The notes under the pieces are model-generated. The model was not told where the DNA came from, did no database searches, and was given only the letters and a program-made list of their open reading frames with translations. 64,000 nt of DNA from NCBI GenBank assembly GCA_964595055.1, contig CAZQOV010000001.1:12038-76037 (forward strand), read 5' to 3'. The DNA is from CAYRTD01 sp964595055. Lineage in GTDB: Bacteria > Bacteroidota > Bacteroidia > Bacteroidales > GCA-2748055. Position numbers and translations under genes: made by a program. Below are positions 36,585-46,300 of this stretch, one piece after another. The stretch's first letter is position 1; each line of letters opens with the position of its first letter.

Positions 36585-37487
36585 TTATAGTTCTTTTTCA
36601 TACCTCCAGAAAACTCTGGTTATTCTGGCCCCTGCATAATAGGAATAAAAATGAATGGGACCTACCCAGGGGATAATGCATTTTTCATAGCCTCTTTTTT
36701 TCATATCAAAAAGACATTTATACAGTAACACTCCTCCAACCCCTTTTCCTCTCAGGTCAGGATGTGTTCCCATTGGGCCAAACCATCCCGTTCCCCTGTT
36801 ATTTCCATCCCATGCTGAAAAAGCTTTGATGCTTCCCTCTTTCTTCGCAATAAATATTGCAATGGGGTCTGTTTTCATAGCCATTTTCACTTCAAATTCC
36901 CATAACTTCCACTCCTCTGATAATAACAGCATCAATTCTTCTTCATCTTCATATTCACAGCGTTGAATATGAATTTCATTCTTCCGCAACTCGTCCTGCT
37001 TTTCAGAAACATCCCAGGTGGAATAAGAAAGATCGACTTCCATATTAATGGCTTCATCTTTCTTTATAAATCCTCTTCTCTCAAAGAAACAAACTGCAGG
37101 TGTATATCGTGGATCCACACCAGGCATAAGATAGTTATATGGAGCATCAAATATTCTGAGCACAGCAATTCCTGCCATACGTAAATCCTCTTCAAATCTC
37201 TGAAGAAGTTCTGAACCCAAACCCTTCGAACGATATTCTTTTTTTACGGCAAATAATTTAATGTATCCGAAATTCTTGTTTTTAATATTTCTCTGCACCC
37301 CCTGCAGGAATCCAACAATTTCTTTATCATTTTCCACGAGGTAAGTAGTATCAGGATTCCAATCCGGATCCTCGTAAAGTTTCTCCCTCAGCAAAAATCT
37401 CTCAAGGCTGTCATATTCCAGTGCTTCATTTAACAGTACGAATATCTTTTCAAAATCCTGATCCTTGTATTTGCGGCAGGTGATCAT
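36585..37487 (-). CDS. GNAT-family acetyltransferase with two GNAT domains
   Basis: This 300-residue cytoplasmic protein has one GNAT fold at about residues 1-140, with acetyl-CoA loop VKKEYRSKGLGSELLQRFEE, and a second at about 165-298, with loop GTHPDLRGKGVGGVLLYKCL. Both keep the R/Q-x-x-G-x-G/A pattern, so either may bind acetyl-CoA. The acceptor is unknown. Position in an amino-sugar operon suggests an amino sugar or its nucleotide derivative. It overlaps the DUF4922 gene by 4 bases (ATGA) and precedes the SpoIID gene by a short gap. Confidence 0.85.
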   Translation of the reverse strand: MITCRKYKDQDFEKIFVLLNEALEYDSLERFLLREKLYEDPDWNPDTTYLVENDKEIVGFLQGVQRNIKNKNFGYIKLFAVKKEYRSKGLGSELLQRFEEDLRMAGIAVLRIFDAPYNYLMPGVDPRYTPAVCFFERRGFIKKDEAINMEVDLSYSTWDVSEKQDELRKNEIHIQRCEYEDEEELMLLLSEEWKLWEFEVKMAMKTDPIAIFIAKKEGSIKAFSAWDGNNRGTGWFGPMGTHPDLRGKGVGGVLLYKCLFDMKKRGYEKCIIPWVGPIHFYSYYAGARITRVFWRYEKEL

Positions 37488-38437
37488 TTCCTTTCAATTT
37501 TTTGGTTTAAAACCTCCATCAGGGACCTGAATTTGTCTTTTGAAAGACTTACCTGTTGAAAGATGTCCTCAATATCCTGCTTTCTGATCTTCTCGAAATC
37601 TTTCTCAAGAGGAGTAATCATTGTGCCACCATAATCGACAGATGCCGGACTAAGCAGTATATTCTCCCTGCCCTCTTCAAAAAATTGCCAGGGGCGGTGT
37701 TTTTCCCTTAAAAAAACATATACCTGCCATTGACCGGTATAGGTAGAAAGAATATTCATCATTGGTTCTTTTCCCCCATTAATTTCACTACAGAAATCAT
37801 ATATCATTTGAAAAACTTCACTCAGGTTTTCCCTTTTATCCGATTCAAGAAAAAGAAACCGGCGAAGACCATCATCTATTCCTGTCACCTTTATTTCTTC
37901 AGTTCCCGGGATCACTTTTCCATAATGCTCTTCTAAACTTCTTATTTCCTCAGTAATTGGCATCAACCCGAAATTTCCCGCCTGGAAATGAAGGTGATCC
38001 GGAGCAGAAGCTCCACAGTTGGGTGCATTATAAAAAACAATCAGTTCTGACAAATCCTGGCTTATCTGTAAAAAATCGGAAAAATAATTCTCAATTTTCT
38101 GGGGCGTATGTTTTAAATATGAGAGGGTAAAATGTTTTCGAAAAATTGGAAATGGATTACAAAGAAATTCATATTTGTCAAGGTATAAAACACTTTTTTG
38201 CTCAACTGGACGGTTTGTTTCGCAAAGGAAACATGCCCTTTTGTTAATCGAATCTTTATCGACTTTTGCAGAAGAAGATGTGATTCGTTCAGGATTGAAC
38301 TGAACGTTAATTAAAAAATTTTCGAAAGCATACTCCCGGATCCTGGCAGATTCCAGGCCCTCGAGATTCTTTCGCAGCAAATCCCATTCTTTACTTTGAT
38401 TCTCAAAGAGTTTATTTATCTTTTTCTGGTAGCTCAT
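37484..38437 (-). CDS. DUF4922 protein, HIT/GalT-superfamily nucleotidyltransferase-like
   Basis: The ATG at 38437 avoids an overlap with the upstream glycosyltransferase and gives 317 residues. A CxxC pair (ACFLCETNRP) near residue 70 and the motif GASAPDHLHFQAG near 147 resemble the zinc site and HxHxQ active site of GalT and Ap4A/GDP-sugar phosphorylases. The family is catalogued as DUF4922 and uncharacterised. An enzyme that makes or breaks a sugar-nucleotide bond is the best guess. It lies between a glycosyltransferase and a GNAT gene with 7-base and -4-base spacings, so the three are translated as a unit. Confidence 0.72.
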   Translation of the reverse strand: MSYQKKINKLFENQSKEWDLLRKNLEGLESARIREYAFENFLINVQFNPERITSSSAKVDKDSINKRACFLCETNRPVEQKSVLYLDKYEFLCNPFPIFRKHFTLSYLKHTPQKIENYFSDFLQISQDLSELIVFYNAPNCGASAPDHLHFQAGNFGLMPITEEIRSLEEHYGKVIPGTEEIKVTGIDDGLRRFLFLESDKRENLSEVFQMIYDFCSEINGGKEPMMNILSTYTGQWQVYVFLREKHRPWQFFEEGRENILLSPASVDYGGTMITPLEKDFEKIRKQDIEDIFQQVSLSKDKFRSLMEVLNQKIERK

Positions 38438-38444
38438 GGTATTC

Positions 38445-39911
38445 TCATTCGTTTTCCCTGTTGAATTTTTGTCGTGCCAGGAGTTCAATCGTCCTGATTC
38501 TGTCTTTATAAAAATTATGTGTATTCATGGCTTCAATGCTTAATGCAGCATCCGTGTTGTCCTCCCATCTGCGACAAAGGTAAACAGGAGTATAGATTCT
38601 GCCAATCCGGTATTTTCGGCTAATGGCAAGACCAACGGCATAATCCTCCCCGTAACTCACATTGGGTATTTTAATTTTTCTCAGTACCGGGGTATAAAAT
38701 GCTCTTGGGGCACCAAGACCATTTATCCTGAGTGCATTATTCGGACCGTTATCCGGTGTCCATTCTTTATGATCGATTATTCCGGGGGGAATTTTCTGTA
38801 AATCGAAATTGGTCATTTTGTAGGAGCCAATAACCATGGCACATTTTTCAACAAAGAAAACCTTGATAATGCTCTCCAGGGTATTCTCATCCAGGTAAAG
38901 ATCATCACTGTCGAGCTGGACAGCAAACCGGCCGCACTGTTCATTATGAATGGCAAGATTCCAGCATCCACCAATTCCAAGGTCTTTCCTTTCGGGTATC
39001 AGATGGATTAGATCCGCATATGTTTCAGCATAAGCGTTGATAATCTCTGAAGTTTTATCGCTGGAATGATTGTCTACAATGATGAGATTATATTTGAAAG
39101 TAGTCTTCTGATTCATTACCGATTCAATAGCATCGGCAATGGTTCTCTCCCGGTTTCTTACGGGAACGATCACAGATGCAGTAACCGGAAAATCTCCTTT
39201 ACTCAAATCCACCTCAGCGAATTCGGGTTCCAGATAGCCTCCCGTTTGTTTGAGAAATGAGGTGGCAGCCTTTTCCATTTCAATCTGGACTTCTCTGTTT
39301 TTCGGATCTACATAATCAAATATTTTTTTCCCTGACGTGCGTAAATCTTCCTGAATAACAGAATAAAGGAATTCCGGTATACGGATAAAGGAATTCTCAA
39401 TACTAAGGGCAAGTCTGAGCTGGTACCACCCGGCAAATTGGAACTCTTCAACCAGATAACTCAACGATTTTTTCAGGGCTTGTGTGCGGAAAAACAATAC
39501 AGGTCCGAAATCAAAATCATCTCTTAAACTGCCGGCCTGATAATCAATAACCGGATGAGCCATGGACACTCCCTTACTGATATCCTGATAATCGGAATAA
39601 AGCAACCCAGCATCAGTATCTTGCGCAACAGAAAGAAACCGTTCAACAAAAAACTGTCCGGCTTCAATTTTATTCTCGCTATTAATAAATAAGGTATAGG
39701 CTGAATTTGAAGTTTCTATAAGTTTTTTCAGGCTACTGGTACTTTTTATATCAGGAAGATCAAGACGATCAAAGTTTTCAAATTCGGATGGAAGGGGTTC
39801 AGCGGACAAAATTATGATCCTGCTGGTAAGTTTGGAATCTTTCACTTCCTTTAGGAATTGATCCGAGGCTAAAGCTGTAGCGAGTGGAATAAAGCAATCG
39901 ATGTTTTGCAT
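38445..39911 (-). CDS. Glycosyltransferase, tandem GT-A (GT2-like) domains
   Basis: This 488-residue protein has no membrane helix or signal peptide. The C-terminal half, from about residue 240, is a clear GT2 domain. It has TASVIVPVRNRERTIADAIE, IIVDNHSSDKTSEIINAY, GIGGCWNLAIHNEQ and the metal-binding AVQLDSDDLYLDE. The N-terminal 240 residues look like a second, diverged GT-A fold with LLYSDYQDISK in the DxD position. The donor and acceptor are unknown. It is the second gene of the leftward operon, between the GHL10 glycosidase and the DUF4922 gene, so it probably works on the same sugars. Confidence 0.82.
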   Translation of the reverse strand: MQNIDCFIPLATALASDQFLKEVKDSKLTSRIIILSAEPLPSEFENFDRLDLPDIKSTSSLKKLIETSNSAYTLFINSENKIEAGQFFVERFLSVAQDTDAGLLYSDYQDISKGVSMAHPVIDYQAGSLRDDFDFGPVLFFRTQALKKSLSYLVEEFQFAGWYQLRLALSIENSFIRIPEFLYSVIQEDLRTSGKKIFDYVDPKNREVQIEMEKAATSFLKQTGGYLEPEFAEVDLSKGDFPVTASVIVPVRNRERTIADAIESVMNQKTTFKYNLIIVDNHSSDKTSEIINAYAETYADLIHLIPERKDLGIGGCWNLAIHNEQCGRFAVQLDSDDLYLDENTLESIIKVFFVEKCAMVIGSYKMTNFDLQKIPPGIIDHKEWTPDNGPNNALRINGLGAPRAFYTPVLRKIKIPNVSYGEDYAVGLAISRKYRIGRIYTPVYLCRRWEDNTDAALSIEAMNTHNFYKDRIRTIELLARQKFNRENE

Positions 39912-39947
39912 AATAGATTATTCAATTTGCCGGTTAAAATAAAGTAC

Positions 39948-41480
39948 TTATTCGAGTATCCTGTTTAGCAGGCTTTGCTTCTCAATTTTTAGGGTATCCG
40001 ATAACTGACTTTCATTGTAGAGGCGGTCAAGAGCGGAAACCCGGTATATCCCTTCCGGAATCCAGTCATCCGGAAAATCGATATAATTATTTCCGGTAAT
40101 TTCAATAATATTCTCCGGTCGTTTCAGCATTCTAAGTGCATTTCTGTCATAACGATAAACCACAAAAAATCTTCCCTGATTCATTTCAATGGTGTCGGCA
40201 GGAGGATCCCAATAAATCCTGTTGCGCTCCCTTCTGAGTCCGGTTGGCATTTGGGGTGTAACATTATCTATCCAGGGCATTCTGGGAACAAGAGCAATAT
40301 TTTCAAGGTACTTCCGACTCAACTTTCTATCGAATGACCTAAGATCCTTTCTGAAAAAATGCTTACTACTGAAAAAACCAAATCCGTCAACCGGTTGAAG
40401 CGTTCTTATCAATTCAATCTGGTCAAAGAAATGTCTTTTTCTTCTCCACAACTTTTGATCCGATTTTCTATCGATACGGTAAGGAGCAAGCCCGAAGTAC
40501 ATGGCCCTTCCATAATCCTGATCAGCCCACCAGTATGCCAGGGTAGAAAAATCTGCCACAGGATGATCATCTCTCCAGTACAGCTGAGGCATGAGGTAAT
40601 CGATCCAGCCCTCCTTCTGCCATTTTAAAACATCCGCAAAAAGGGCATCATAATTGGTAGTGCCGGCTCTTGTTTCGGATCCACGGGGATCTTCAATTCG
40701 ATTTCTCCATACTCCAAAAGGACTGATTCCGAATTTCACCCAGGGTTTCTCGGTTTTGATGGCATCGCTTAAAATTTGAATGATGGTATCCACATTCTGA
40801 CGTCTCCATTCCGCTTTTCTGTCAGGATAAAAAATACCCCCTCTTTCCTTAAAAACATTCTCATCCGGAATTTCAGCGCCGGCTATTTTATATGGATAGA
40901 AATAATCATCAAAATGGACGGCATCTATATCATAATTCCTGACCACCTCCACAACCACATTTTTAACAAATTCCCAGACTTCCGGATTATCAGGAGCAAA
41001 GTATAAGCGGTCTCCGTATTCGAAGGCCCATTCCGGGTGTGTGTGAACTACATGGTTTTCAGCAAGAGAATCACTAAGATGCTGCTTTATACGATAAGGA
41101 TTAAACCATGCGTGTAATTCCATGCCCCGTTCATGAGCTTCATCTATCCAGAAGTGTAAAGGATCATAATAGGGTTCCGGCTGCACACCTTGTGTACCGC
41201 TGAGATACCTTGACCATGGCTCCAGCGATGAATTATAAATGGCGTCTGCAGCCGGACGCACCTGGAGAATGATGGCGTTCATCCCGCTTTTTTTATGGTG
41301 ATTCAGGATCTGAATCACTTCATTCTGCTGTTCAGCAGTAGTCAATCCGGGTTTTGACGGCCAGTCTATATTTGCTACTGTAGCAACCCATACGGCTCGA
41401 AATTCTCTTTTCGGCGGCTGACCGAAACTTAGGGAATATAAAAACAAACAAAGGATGTAAATCAATACCAGTAGTTTCAT
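39948..41480 (-). CDS. GHL10-family glycosidase (YngK/DigH-like), periplasmic
   Basis: The ATG at 41480 places a signal peptide (MKLLVLIYILCLFLYSLSFG) right at the N-terminus; upstream Met residues would add a charged head. Mature sequence starts PPKREFRAVWVATVANIDWP, the hallmark of the DUF187/GHL10 family, followed by MNAIILQVRPAADAIY, EPWSRYLSGTQG, LHAWFNPYRI and the probable active-site stretch AVHFDDYFYPY near residue 187. Escherichia coli DigH (YddW) in this family cuts peptide-free peptidoglycan glycan. There is no T9SS sorting domain, so it probably stays in the periplasm. It is the first gene of the leftward operon. Confidence 0.88.
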   Translation of the reverse strand: MKLLVLIYILCLFLYSLSFGQPPKREFRAVWVATVANIDWPSKPGLTTAEQQNEVIQILNHHKKSGMNAIILQVRPAADAIYNSSLEPWSRYLSGTQGVQPEPYYDPLHFWIDEAHERGMELHAWFNPYRIKQHLSDSLAENHVVHTHPEWAFEYGDRLYFAPDNPEVWEFVKNVVVEVVRNYDIDAVHFDDYFYPYKIAGAEIPDENVFKERGGIFYPDRKAEWRRQNVDTIIQILSDAIKTEKPWVKFGISPFGVWRNRIEDPRGSETRAGTTNYDALFADVLKWQKEGWIDYLMPQLYWRDDHPVADFSTLAYWWADQDYGRAMYFGLAPYRIDRKSDQKLWRRKRHFFDQIELIRTLQPVDGFGFFSSKHFFRKDLRSFDRKLSRKYLENIALVPRMPWIDNVTPQMPTGLRRERNRIYWDPPADTIEMNQGRFFVVYRYDRNALRMLKRPENIIEITGNNYIDFPDDWIPEGIYRVSALDRLYNESQLSDTLKIEKQSLLNRILE

Positions 41481-41601
41481 ACAATAATGTTTATTAAAAG
41501 CGTACCCAGACATAATACAAAAAGAAATGCAAATCGAACCATAAAACTACAAAAATTTGCCTAATTACAAATTGGTATTATATCATTCATATTACTATTT
41601 A

Positions 41602-41615
41602 ATGTTAAATAACAT
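41602..41615. repeat. Palindrome ATGTTA-AA-TAACAT, candidate operator
   Basis: This perfect 6-base inverted repeat has a 2-base centre. Its core TGTTAAATAAC recurs 69 bases to the right at 41672-41682. The GT...AC outline loosely fits GntR-family operators. In DNA this AT-rich a chance match is possible. Confidence 0.4.
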
Positions 41616-41648
41616 AATTGATAGCTATTCTATTTCTGTATCACCTTT

Positions 41649-41656
41649 TATATTTG
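41649..41656 (+). promoter_or_regulatory. Putative -7 box for the rightward arm
   Basis: TATATTTG matches TAnnTTTG exactly and lies between the two TGTTAAATAAC repeats. The nearest upstream TTG (41618-41620) is farther than the usual -33 spacing, so the assignment is weak. Confidence 0.35.
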
Positions 41657-41885
41657 TATATAATTAATTCCTGTTAAATAACTGATTTTAAGGTTTTGAA
41701 ACAGGCATATTCTTCCCTGCCAATTATTTGTACTAAAAAAATAACCGCAAAAACACAAAGACAGGAATTGGCTATTTTTATAACATATTTTAATTTTTGT
41801 ATTACAAGTTACAAATTTTGAATTTTACCATTCATTCTTCGATTATTGAAACAACATTTTAATAAAAACCAAAAACTCAATTGCT

Positions 41886-43310
41886 ATGAAGAAATCTTTA
41901 CTTTTCAGTATTATCTTTTCTGTTTCACTTTTTCATCAGGGATTCTCCCAGGGAGAGATCTCTTTTGTAGAAGTGTGGGCGCATTTTGGTGAGGATGCTC
42001 CTGAGTGGTTTACCGATGGTTCTGAAGTGGAAGAAGGTGACAATTCCTTTGCGGGAGTAGAAAGAGGAATTGTCTACAGTGATTATTCGGGACATGTATA
42101 TGTATCCAGTCGTCATGCAGAGGATACCGATGATGACGGAGTACTCGATCAGGGGGAACCTCATGTATATATACTTGACCCAATGACGGGAGAAGCACCT
42201 CCTGTCGGTGTTTCCCAGCTTCTTACCACAGGAATTACTTCCGGCGAACCTGCATTTGGAGGGGGTTATCCTATAAATAATGTTGTAACAACTGAAGACG
42301 GTAGCATATTTGCCTGCAATATGACCCTTGCATCAGGTCCGGATATCATTGGCGAAGATGGTGCAGTTACCATTAAGGCATTTCGCGTATACCGATGGAG
42401 TTGGGAACAGGACATTCCAACCATGATCATCGACTATAAAGAAGGGGGCTACCGGTTAGGGGACAAATTCAGTGTTCATGGCAACTGGGATACCGAAGCC
42501 CAGATCTATGCAGCACCCGGGGAAAGCAATAAACTTCTTCGCTGGAATGTAAATGCTGGGGTTGTATCTGAAGAACCCGAGGTAATTACGCTTCAGGACA
42601 TTACAAATGCCGGTACTTCCATAACGATAGCCGATGTTCCTTCCAAGGAGGACTGGATTTATGTAAGTGGCAGAGGGTTCATGCCCACTCTTTTTACCAC
42701 CGAAGGGGTGAACCTCACACAGGTAGCGATAGATACTGACGGCTTTCCGGGTACACCCGTAGCGGGCCGCACCCATGAATTTGGCGGAAAATTATACATG
42801 GCCATGTTCTCGGATAATCAAAGTGCTTTCATTTTTGACATTTCAAAACACGGAGAAAATGTGACCAATGCTGATGTAATTGGCTTCACACCCAGCTTTG
42901 GTACTGAATTCGAAAATGCTTATGGAGAAGGTGCAGTAGATCTTGCCACCATTGACGGACAGCTTTATGTTTACATCTGCGGCCCGAGTAATGGAATTGC
43001 ATGCTACAGGATCGACGGATTGGAAACCTCGGTTGAACGTTATGAAACCAATGAATATTCGGTTTCAGCATACCCCAATCCTGCCAGCGATCAGGCAATA
43101 GTAAGCTTCACTCTTCCTTCAGATGCCAGCGGAGTAGTTTCTGTGAAAGTATTTGACCTATCAGGTAAATTCATGGGAATTGTGGCTGATAAAGCCCGTC
43201 CGGGAAAACAGGAGATGCATTTGGACGTATCAGACTACCCTTCAGGGACTTACATGATTAAGGCCGTTTATGGAAACAAATACTCATCAAATAAGCTTAT
43301 CATCAAATAA
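41886..43310 (+). CDS. T9SS-exported propeller-like protein (DUF4623-like)
   Basis: This 474-residue protein has a signal peptide (MKKSLLFSIIFSVSLFHQGF) and a C-terminal type A sorting domain starting SAYPNPASDQAIVSF and ending in YMIKAVYGNKYSSNKLIIK. It is therefore predicted to cross the outer membrane through T9SS. The central 380 residues are strand-rich with recurring Gly, Asp and Trp. They share the block YRLGDKFSVHGNWDTEAQIY with the next protein, suggesting a common beta-propeller-like module, possibly DUF4623. No catalytic motif was recognised, so a binding or structural role on the cell surface is likely. It is the first gene of the rightward arm. Confidence 0.78.
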   Translation: MKKSLLFSIIFSVSLFHQGFSQGEISFVEVWAHFGEDAPEWFTDGSEVEEGDNSFAGVERGIVYSDYSGHVYVSSRHAEDTDDDGVLDQGEPHVYILDPMTGEAPPVGVSQLLTTGITSGEPAFGGGYPINNVVTTEDGSIFACNMTLASGPDIIGEDGAVTIKAFRVYRWSWEQDIPTMIIDYKEGGYRLGDKFSVHGNWDTEAQIYAAPGESNKLLRWNVNAGVVSEEPEVITLQDITNAGTSITIADVPSKEDWIYVSGRGFMPTLFTTEGVNLTQVAIDTDGFPGTPVAGRTHEFGGKLYMAMFSDNQSAFIFDISKHGENVTNADVIGFTPSFGTEFENAYGEGAVDLATIDGQLYVYICGPSNGIACYRIDGLETSVERYETNEYSVSAYPNPASDQAIVSFTLPSDASGVVSVKVFDLSGKFMGIVADKARPGKQEMHLDVSDYPSGTYMIKAVYGNKYSSNKLIIK

Positions 43311-43345
43311 ATGATTCTCTAATTATTAATTAAAACCAACTAAAA

Positions 43346-46300
43346 ATGAAAAGAACGTGTACAATTATGTCTCTTTTTATTATGGTCTTTCTTTTGGGAA
43401 ATATCATGGTAAAGGCACAACCTGCTGAAGTGTGGAACATCGAACCTGACTGGAATACCGGCAAGGACAAAAGAGGTATTGCCTACAATGTTTTAACCAA
43501 CCATATTTATGTAGCCGGAACGGCTGGTAGCGCAACAGAAGCAGCCGATCCGGCATTGAATCAAATTCATGTACTGAATGCAGCCGATGGTTCTCTGGTT
43601 AAAACACTTACGCTTGACCCTCTTACAATCGCCTCAAACGGTTATGGCATTAGAGATGTAGCCGTAAGCGACGATGGCGGACTATTGGCAACAATCACCA
43701 CCACCAATAATTTCAATCCCCAAAAGCTTTATTACTGGGAAAACGAAGATGCAGATCCGGTGCTTCTCTGGGAAGACCAATCCGGAAATGATATTGACTT
43801 TGGTCCCGGTTTTGATGTACATGGAGATATGAATGAGGAAGCCTGTATTATTATTCCGTTTTTCGAAGAAGCAAGTGTATATTATTTCGAGGTTACCAAC
43901 GGAAATATAGCAGATCCTGTTACGCTGGCCCTTACAAATGTCGATGCTGGAGGAAATGCAACAGTTCAGGTACTGGGAACAAAAATATCGGATGGCTTCT
44001 GGTACAATAACACAACATTAAACCAACCTTCCTTAATTGATGGAACAGGAAATACAATTGGTTCAATCCCTGCAGGGATTTTTTCCGGACAAACTCATGA
44101 TGTAGAGCAGTTTGGTGTCGGAGACATGACATATCTTGCTGTTGGAGAAGACAGCCTCGTCCAAATCATTGATATTACGGATAAGGCTGCTGATTTCTCC
44201 GATGTAGGCTCAGAAGACAGTGTTACAGAAATAACCGGAAAATCCGCCATTGCCGCAGGTTGGCCCCCTGAGTTTGGTACTGGTCATGAACTCGAAACGA
44301 TGGGGCTGCCTGATGGTTCATTTGTGGTTTACTCACTTTCGGGTGGCAATTACATTAAAGCTAATGCCACTGAAGGAGCTCCTTTTGCTACAAATGTAAT
44401 GTTTAGCGGATTCGCGATGGTTGATTCCACTGTGGAAATTTCTTATCAATATGTAGATATCAACGGTGATCCAGAAGGTTCATCTGAAATAAAATGGTTC
44501 TTATCTGATGATGAAGCAGGTACAAATAAAACAGAAATCGTAGCCAATCAGAATAATCTGACTTACACAGTGACCAGTGAGGATGTAGGCAAATATCTGT
44601 CTTATTCCATATTAGCCATTGCCTCCAGTGGAACCGCCTCCGACGAATCTCATGTATTTGAATCCGGATTTATCGGTCCCCTCGCTCCTGGCGATGCAAG
44701 ATATCCTGTCGCTTCCGATCTGGCAATCACAGGCCCTATAGCTGTTGATGAAGTATTGCAGGGTTCCTATACCTATTTTGATGAGAATGGAGATCTTGAG
44801 GGAAAATCCATAATCAAATGGTATACCGCTGATGATACCATAGGTACAAACATGGAGGAAGTTGCTGATGGCACACTTGAATACAGAATTAAACCAGCTG
44901 ATGATAATAAATACATCATGTTCAGTGTAACTCCCGTGGCTTCAACTGGCGTACTTCTTGAAGGAGATGAAGTGTCCGTTGTTTCCGATTCTGCTGTATT
45001 TTTCCCTGAACTTCCTCCCACAGCATCCGATGTAGCAATTACCGGCCGCGAAGAAGTGGCAGGAATTCTTACAGGAACATATACTTATACGGATCTCAAT
45101 GATGATCCTGAAGGAAATACCATTTTGAAATGGTACAGTGCCGATGCACTCGATGGAGCCAAAACAGAATTGGCTGCTGATACCAATCGTTATGAACTTG
45201 TTGCTGCCGATGAAGGAAAATATATATTCTTCGGAGTTACTCCTGTAACTGAAGATGGTGAGGTTGGTGAAGAAGCGTTTGACACTACCGGTGTTATTGC
45301 TGCTGAGCCCGACCCGGAAGCTCCTGTAGCTACAGATGTTATGGTACACGGTACCCCCGAAGCAGGAGCTGTGGTTTATGGTACCTATACTTATACAGAC
45401 CGCACTGATGATCCGGAAGGAAATTCAATTATCAAGTGGTACACAGCAGATGATAAGGACGGAACCAATATGGTTCAGATTGATGGCGCTAATCGTTATA
45501 CCCTCATTGTAGATGAGAATATGATTGGTAAGCATCTGGTATTTGAAATTACTCCGGTTGCAACTGAAGGAGAACTTCTCGAAGGAGATCCTGTAACCGC
45601 AACCACTGAGGTCGCTGCTACAGCATCAACAAATGAGGGAGATTTTGACAGAGAATGGATACGTGCGAAAAAACTGGATGGCACTCCCGAATTTATAGGT
45701 ACAGGTAGCACCGAACGTGGATTTGCTGTTATAAGCGATCGTATTTATATTGCCAGCAGACTGGGAGGAACAAAGCTTCTTGTGGTTGATAAGGCAAATG
45801 GCGGACTTGTTAGCGAAATGAACACGGAAGGAATGGATGTAGGTCTGTTCAAGATAAGCGATGTGGAAGTGTCAAATGATGGCCAGATTCTTGCCTGTCC
45901 ACTGCAAATTAATACCAGTACAGCGCCATTTGTAATTTATAAATGGGAAAATGAACTTTCCGCACCAACCAAATTTATAGAATTCACCTCAACAGAAGCC
46001 TTGCGGCTGGGTGACAAATTTACCGTGGTTGGAGATGTATCATCCGATGCTGTCATATACGCTGCAGCAGCAGCCGGAAATAAAGTGGTCCGGTGGGTTG
46101 TTACCGGCGGTATTGTGGATGACGGTACTATCATTACTCTGGAGAATACTACCTCTATTGGATCCACTCCGTCAGTCGCCCCCTTTGATGCGAGCCCAAC
46201 ATCTGACTTTATTGTAGATGGGCGTGGATTCCAGGCGCAGATTTTTAACCATGAAGGATTGTATGTGGGAGCTATTGAGGGGGTAGGACAGAGCAATAAC

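Larger units (their letters stand above)
41481..41885. promoter_or_regulatory. Divergent control region of the cell-wall sugar locus
   Basis: This AT-rich 405-base gap separates the two arms of the locus and must carry both promoters. It has two copies of TGTTAAATAAC, at 41603-41613 and 41672-41682, each containing the small palindrome GTTA-AA-TAAC. A -7-like TATATTTG at 41649-41656 lies between them. The rightward leader would be about 220 bases if that box is used. No open frame was seen. Confidence 0.55.

Noticed and set aside
41481..41885. Possible riboswitch in the long leader of the rightward arm
   Set aside because: Only short palindromes are present, with no conserved riboswitch core that I recognise in this AT-rich DNA.
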